From the NCBI GenBank assembly GCA_051881455.1, contig JBJEPX010000004.1, forward strand, positions 1 to 64,000: DNA of 64,000 nucleotides. The letters run 5' to 3'. Origin of the DNA: Fimenecus sp051881455 (GTDB lineage Bacteria > Bacillota > Clostridia > Oscillospirales > Acutalibacteraceae). Position 1 is the first letter of the stretch. Each line of letters begins with the position of its first letter. Shown here in pieces: positions 61,588 through 64,000 of the stretch. The notes below the pieces were generated by a model. It worked only from the letters and a program-made list of their open reading frames with translations. It was not told the origin of the DNA and did not search any database. Made by a program: the position numbers and the translations under genes.

Positions 61588-62865
61588 TATTTTATCCGTA
61601 TCGGAAAGGTTAATGCGCTTTGATACGATAAAGGTTTTCCTCTTTTGTCTTCCTTTATCCGTATTGTATGCGCCGTCCTGCTTTTCCTCGGCGGAAAAAA
61701 TTCCGTAAGAGGAGGTTACAATAGTTCCGTCCTGCAAAACCACATTGCCGCAATAGCCTGTGTCTGCATTTGCAACGATTGAAGGCTTATTCTGGCGGGG
61801 CAGATATGTATGGGCAATTTTTATGCGATATTGTCCGCTTGATGCGCCTTTTAAGTCATCATATGTACCAACCCATGCAACCCAGCCTTGGGAATACCAA
61901 CTGCGCTCGCCGCCGAGCCGCCGCATTTTGCGAACCTCAGAGGGATTTCGCTCTATGGAACGGAAGGTGATAAACAGTCTGCCGTCCGGAGTATAATCCG
62001 CTTTGTGGCGCTCACCGTTAAGAGCAGAGGGAGCCTCAACGGGCTTTGACCAGGTTTTGCCCTCGTCCTTTGAAAACATAAGAAGGCTGTTGCAGGTTTT
62101 TTTATTGCAACGGGCAATAAGACAAATTTCGTCGCCCTCTCCGCCCTCTGAACGGATAGCCTCTACCTCACAAATACCCGCGTACGTTTCAATATCACGG
62201 TATTCGGTAAGATAAGGCTCGGGCTTTGACCAATTATAGTCGCCGTTTTCGTCGAAAGTGAGTATCGTTTTATAATTTATAAACTTACTGTCGTGAAAAA
62301 GGCCCATCCATTTATCCACAAACTCGCCGTTTTCTTTAAGCCTTGTAAGGGACGCCATGGAAACGATGGGTATTACGGGAAAATCACTGTTTTTATCCCA
62401 GAACAGTTTAAATTCCGTCCAGGTTTTGCCCTCGTCCTCTGAAATAGAGCAGTTAAATCCGCCGGGAGTAGGCATATTCACCCATTTGGGATTACCTGAA
62501 ATAAGAATAAGCTTTTCCTTGCCGTTTTTAAACTGCAAGCGGTAAACCGTTGGAGTTTCAAGGGACTTTTCCCAGGAGCGGGGCGGATTTTCTATTGTTT
62601 CGGTATATGTTTTGCCGCCGTCACAACTGATTTTTGAAATAATTCTGCCCTTGCCGTGCCCCTCGGGGAAAAATGTAAGGATTCTGCCGTCACGCAGAAG
62701 CACGGAATCGGGATGCCCTAAATATCCGCTTGACGCGTCAACAACGGAATAATCATACAAATACTCCGTACCCTCAATCATTTTACCGGGCTTCTCCGCA
62801 AGGTTTATCAAAGGAATATTACAACGCTCTGCTTTTTTCGGAAAAGGTCTCTTCTTAAACAGCAT
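61567..62865 (-). CDS. Sialidase-like six-bladed propeller protein (BNR/Asp-box)
   Basis: The 432-residue protein carries three Asp boxes: SCDGGKTYTE, SEDEGKTWTE and SKDEGKTWSK. GHPDSVLLRDGRILTFFPEG and a C-terminal CGNVVLQDGTIVTSSYG match exo-sialidase-like propellers. There is no signal peptide. Together with the ROK kinase and nanE just upstream it probably acts in the cytosol on sialylated oligosaccharides, or as a sialic-acid mutarotase/epimerase-like protein. The arginine triad of GH33 is not confirmable by eye. ATG 62865 is used; GTG 62874 lies in the ribosome-binding region. Confidence 0.75.
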   Translation of the reverse strand: MLFKKRPFPKKAERCNIPLINLAEKPGKMIEGTEYLYDYSVVDASSGYLGHPDSVLLRDGRILTFFPEGHGKGRIISKISCDGGKTYTETIENPPRSWEKSLETPTVYRLQFKNGKEKLILISGNPKWVNMPTPGGFNCSISEDEGKTWTEFKLFWDKNSDFPVIPIVSMASLTRLKENGEFVDKWMGLFHDSKFINYKTILTFDENGDYNWSKPEPYLTEYRDIETYAGICEVEAIRSEGGEGDEICLIARCNKKTCNSLLMFSKDEGKTWSKPVEAPSALNGERHKADYTPDGRLFITFRSIERNPSEVRKMRRLGGERSWYSQGWVAWVGTYDDLKGASSGQYRIKIAHTYLPRQNKPSIVANADTGYCGNVVLQDGTIVTSSYGIFSAEEKQDGAYNTDKGRQKRKTFIVSKRINLSDTDKILKNIAE

Positions 62866-62866
62866 C

Positions 62867-63763
62867 TTATTCACCCTTTAACAGTCTGCTCGCCAGATAA
62901 GCGGCGCCCAACATTCCCGCCTTGTTGCGAAGCTTTGCTTTTTCAATGCGTACACACTTATAGTTATCGTCCAATCTGCTGTAAAGCTTTTCTCTGATGT
63001 GGCCCACAAGCAAATCCTCTGACATAATTCCACCGCCCAGAATAATCAAAGACGGGTTAAAGATATTGCAAAGAGAAACGAGTCCGTTAACAATTTCATT
63101 CTCCCAATTATCAAGCTCTTCAATAATCACGGGATTTTTAAGATTTTCTTCTTTGAAAATCTCTCTGCCGGACATATATCTGTCAAAACGCTCCGAAACG
63201 ATATTTGTAAAGGCACGGCATGAAGCGTAAGCCTCATAACAACCCTTTCTTCCGCAGGTGCAGTCTCTGCCGCCTGCATGAGTAACAATGTGACCAAACT
63301 CACCTGCCGCACAGTTCGCGCCTCTGAAAACATCGCCGTTCCAGAAAATACAACCGCCCACGCCCGTGCCGTAGGTAAGGCAAAGAAAATTATCCTCACC
63401 CACGCCTGCGCCGAAATGAGCCTCGCCTAAGCCTGCGCAGTTAACATCGTTATCCACCGCAACAGGCACACCGTATTTCTTTTGGAAGGTGCCTTTAAGG
63501 TCAGAACCCTTATAGTTGGGTATATTGCCTGTTCCGTCAACTACAATACCCTTTTCAAAATCCACCTGACCTGCGGTGCTTATGCCGATTGCGTCAAACT
63601 GACCTGCGTATTCATCCATCTTCATTTCAAGGGATTTCATAACACCGTTGCCGCCGTAAAAGGCGTTGGTGGGCATTTCTTCTGAAAACAGTACATTAAA
63701 GTTTTCATCTACCATTCCGTATTTAATTGCTGTTCCGCCAACATCAAAAACCATTATTTTCAT
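62867..63763 (-). CDS. ROK family sugar kinase (probably N-acetylmannosamine kinase)
   Basis: The 298-residue protein has the ROK phosphate motif MVFDVGGTAIKYGMV, catalytic DNDVNCAGLGE, GTGVGGCIFW and the zinc motif CTCGRKGCYEAYAS. Position between nanE and a sialidase-like gene suggests that it phosphorylates ManNAc (NanK), but glucokinase specificity cannot be excluded from the motif alone. It starts 2 bases after nanE and is followed at once by the sialidase-like gene, so one operon is likely. Confidence 0.88.
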   Translation of the reverse strand: MKIMVFDVGGTAIKYGMVDENFNVLFSEEMPTNAFYGGNGVMKSLEMKMDEYAGQFDAIGISTAGQVDFEKGIVVDGTGNIPNYKGSDLKGTFQKKYGVPVAVDNDVNCAGLGEAHFGAGVGEDNFLCLTYGTGVGGCIFWNGDVFRGANCAAGEFGHIVTHAGGRDCTCGRKGCYEAYASCRAFTNIVSERFDRYMSGREIFKEENLKNPVIIEELDNWENEIVNGLVSLCNIFNPSLIILGGGIMSEDLLVGHIREKLYSRLDDNYKCVRIEKAKLRNKAGMLGAAYLASRLLKGE

Positions 63764-63765
63764 CG

Positions 63766-64000
63766 TTATACCTCTGTCACCCTTGCAAATTTTTTTGTTA
63801 TATCCCTAGGCCTTGTAATCGCCGTTCCCACAACTGCCGCATGAACGCCGATATTCAACGCCGTTTTTAACTGTTCGGGAGTCCAAATGCCTCCCTCCGC
63901 AATTACGGGGCAATCAAGCTCCGCTACATATCTTTCCATAAGCTCAAAATCGGGAAGGCTTCTGCCCTTTGTATAGGGTGTGTAGCCGCTCATGGTTGTG
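63766..64000 (-). CDS. nanE: N-acetylmannosamine-6-phosphate 2-epimerase, C-terminal part (partial)
   Basis: The frame continues past the right edge; about 78 residues are visible. TTMSGYTPYTKG, then CPVIAEGGIWTPEQL and AAVVGTAITRPRDITKKF, are the C-terminal motifs of NanE, a TIM-barrel enzyme that converts ManNAc-6-P to GlcNAc-6-P in sialic-acid breakdown. The start codon lies outside the window. It heads the visible part of the nan operon. Confidence 0.92.
   Translation of the reverse strand, partial: TTMSGYTPYTKGRSLPDFELMERYVAELDCPVIAEGGIWTPEQLKTALNIGVHAAVVGTAITRPRDITKKFARVTEV

Noticed and set aside
1..64000. tRNA or rRNA genes
   Set aside because: I saw no cloverleaf-like sequence or rRNA segment in the intergenic regions; detection by eye is limited, so a covariance-model scan would be decisive.

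Overview
The window reads as chromosomal DNA from an endospore-forming, probably gut-dwelling Clostridia (Oscillospiraceae/Ruminococcaceae-like Firmicute). The evidence is purine-rich Shine-Dalgarno sequences throughout, consensus TTGACA-N17-TATAAT promoters, a GerA/GerB/GerC germination operon, and a lepA-hemW housekeeping block of Firmicute type. Moderate GC, many glycoside hydrolases, a sialic-acid catabolic operon and dispersed palindromic repeats fit an anaerobic gut commensal. This assignment is inference; no rRNA gene or other taxonomic marker is present.

Layout. 1-4450: end of Mini-ribonuclease III, a YitT-like membrane protein, lepA, a YbaK/PrdX-type tRNA deacylase and hemW, tightly packed on +. 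4499-6259: an orphan small protein, a repeat-rich spacer and metA (homoserine O-acetyltransferase type). 6454-9051: a three-gene set of membrane zinc-ribbon/leucine-rich-repeat protein, XRE-like protein and Ser/Thr kinase. 9086-11893 (-): csoR-copA copper operon whose CopA carries a C-terminal CopZ-like domain with its own ribosome-binding site and ATG. 12177-16516 (-): two M16 proteins, lgt and folD. 16781-19830 (+): a radical SAM protein and a GtrII-like membrane protein. 19948-29229: a carbohydrate locus with AraC regulator, YczE-like protein, alpha-galactosidase broken by an amber codon, DUF5054 protein and TetR regulator on -, and a GPH sugar symporter and secreted metallophosphoesterase on +. 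29287-34298: DUF1015 protein, a 280-bp MITE-like element, VanZ-like protein, peptide-binding lipoprotein, rmuC. 34382-47395: GH3, a GntR/ABC operon, GH51, GH38 and nagB. 47432-47742: a compact candidate type I toxin-antitoxin locus. 47778-54442: GH38, NifU-like protein, phosphohexomutase and an intact GH36. 54475-61587: EAL protein, ger operon, DUF421/DUF4363 pair. 61567-64000 (-): sialidase-like protein, ROK kinase and nanE.

How it fits together. Most hydrolases (both GH38, both GH36, GH3, DUF5054, the sialidase-like protein) have no signal peptide, so they probably trim oligosaccharides after import; the GH51 enzyme and the metallophosphoesterase look exported. GPH symporter, alpha-galactosidases, alpha-mannosidases, phosphohexomutase, NagB and NanE/ROK together suggest growth on host N-glycan or mucin fragments and on plant galactosides and arabinans.

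Most worth a second look: the CopA/CopZ nested start, the type I toxin-antitoxin candidate, two genes whose best start is AUA, a GH36 gene interrupted by TGG-to-TAG, face-to-face consensus promoters between TetR and the symporter, and the MITE-like element that supplies the end of the VanZ reading frame.
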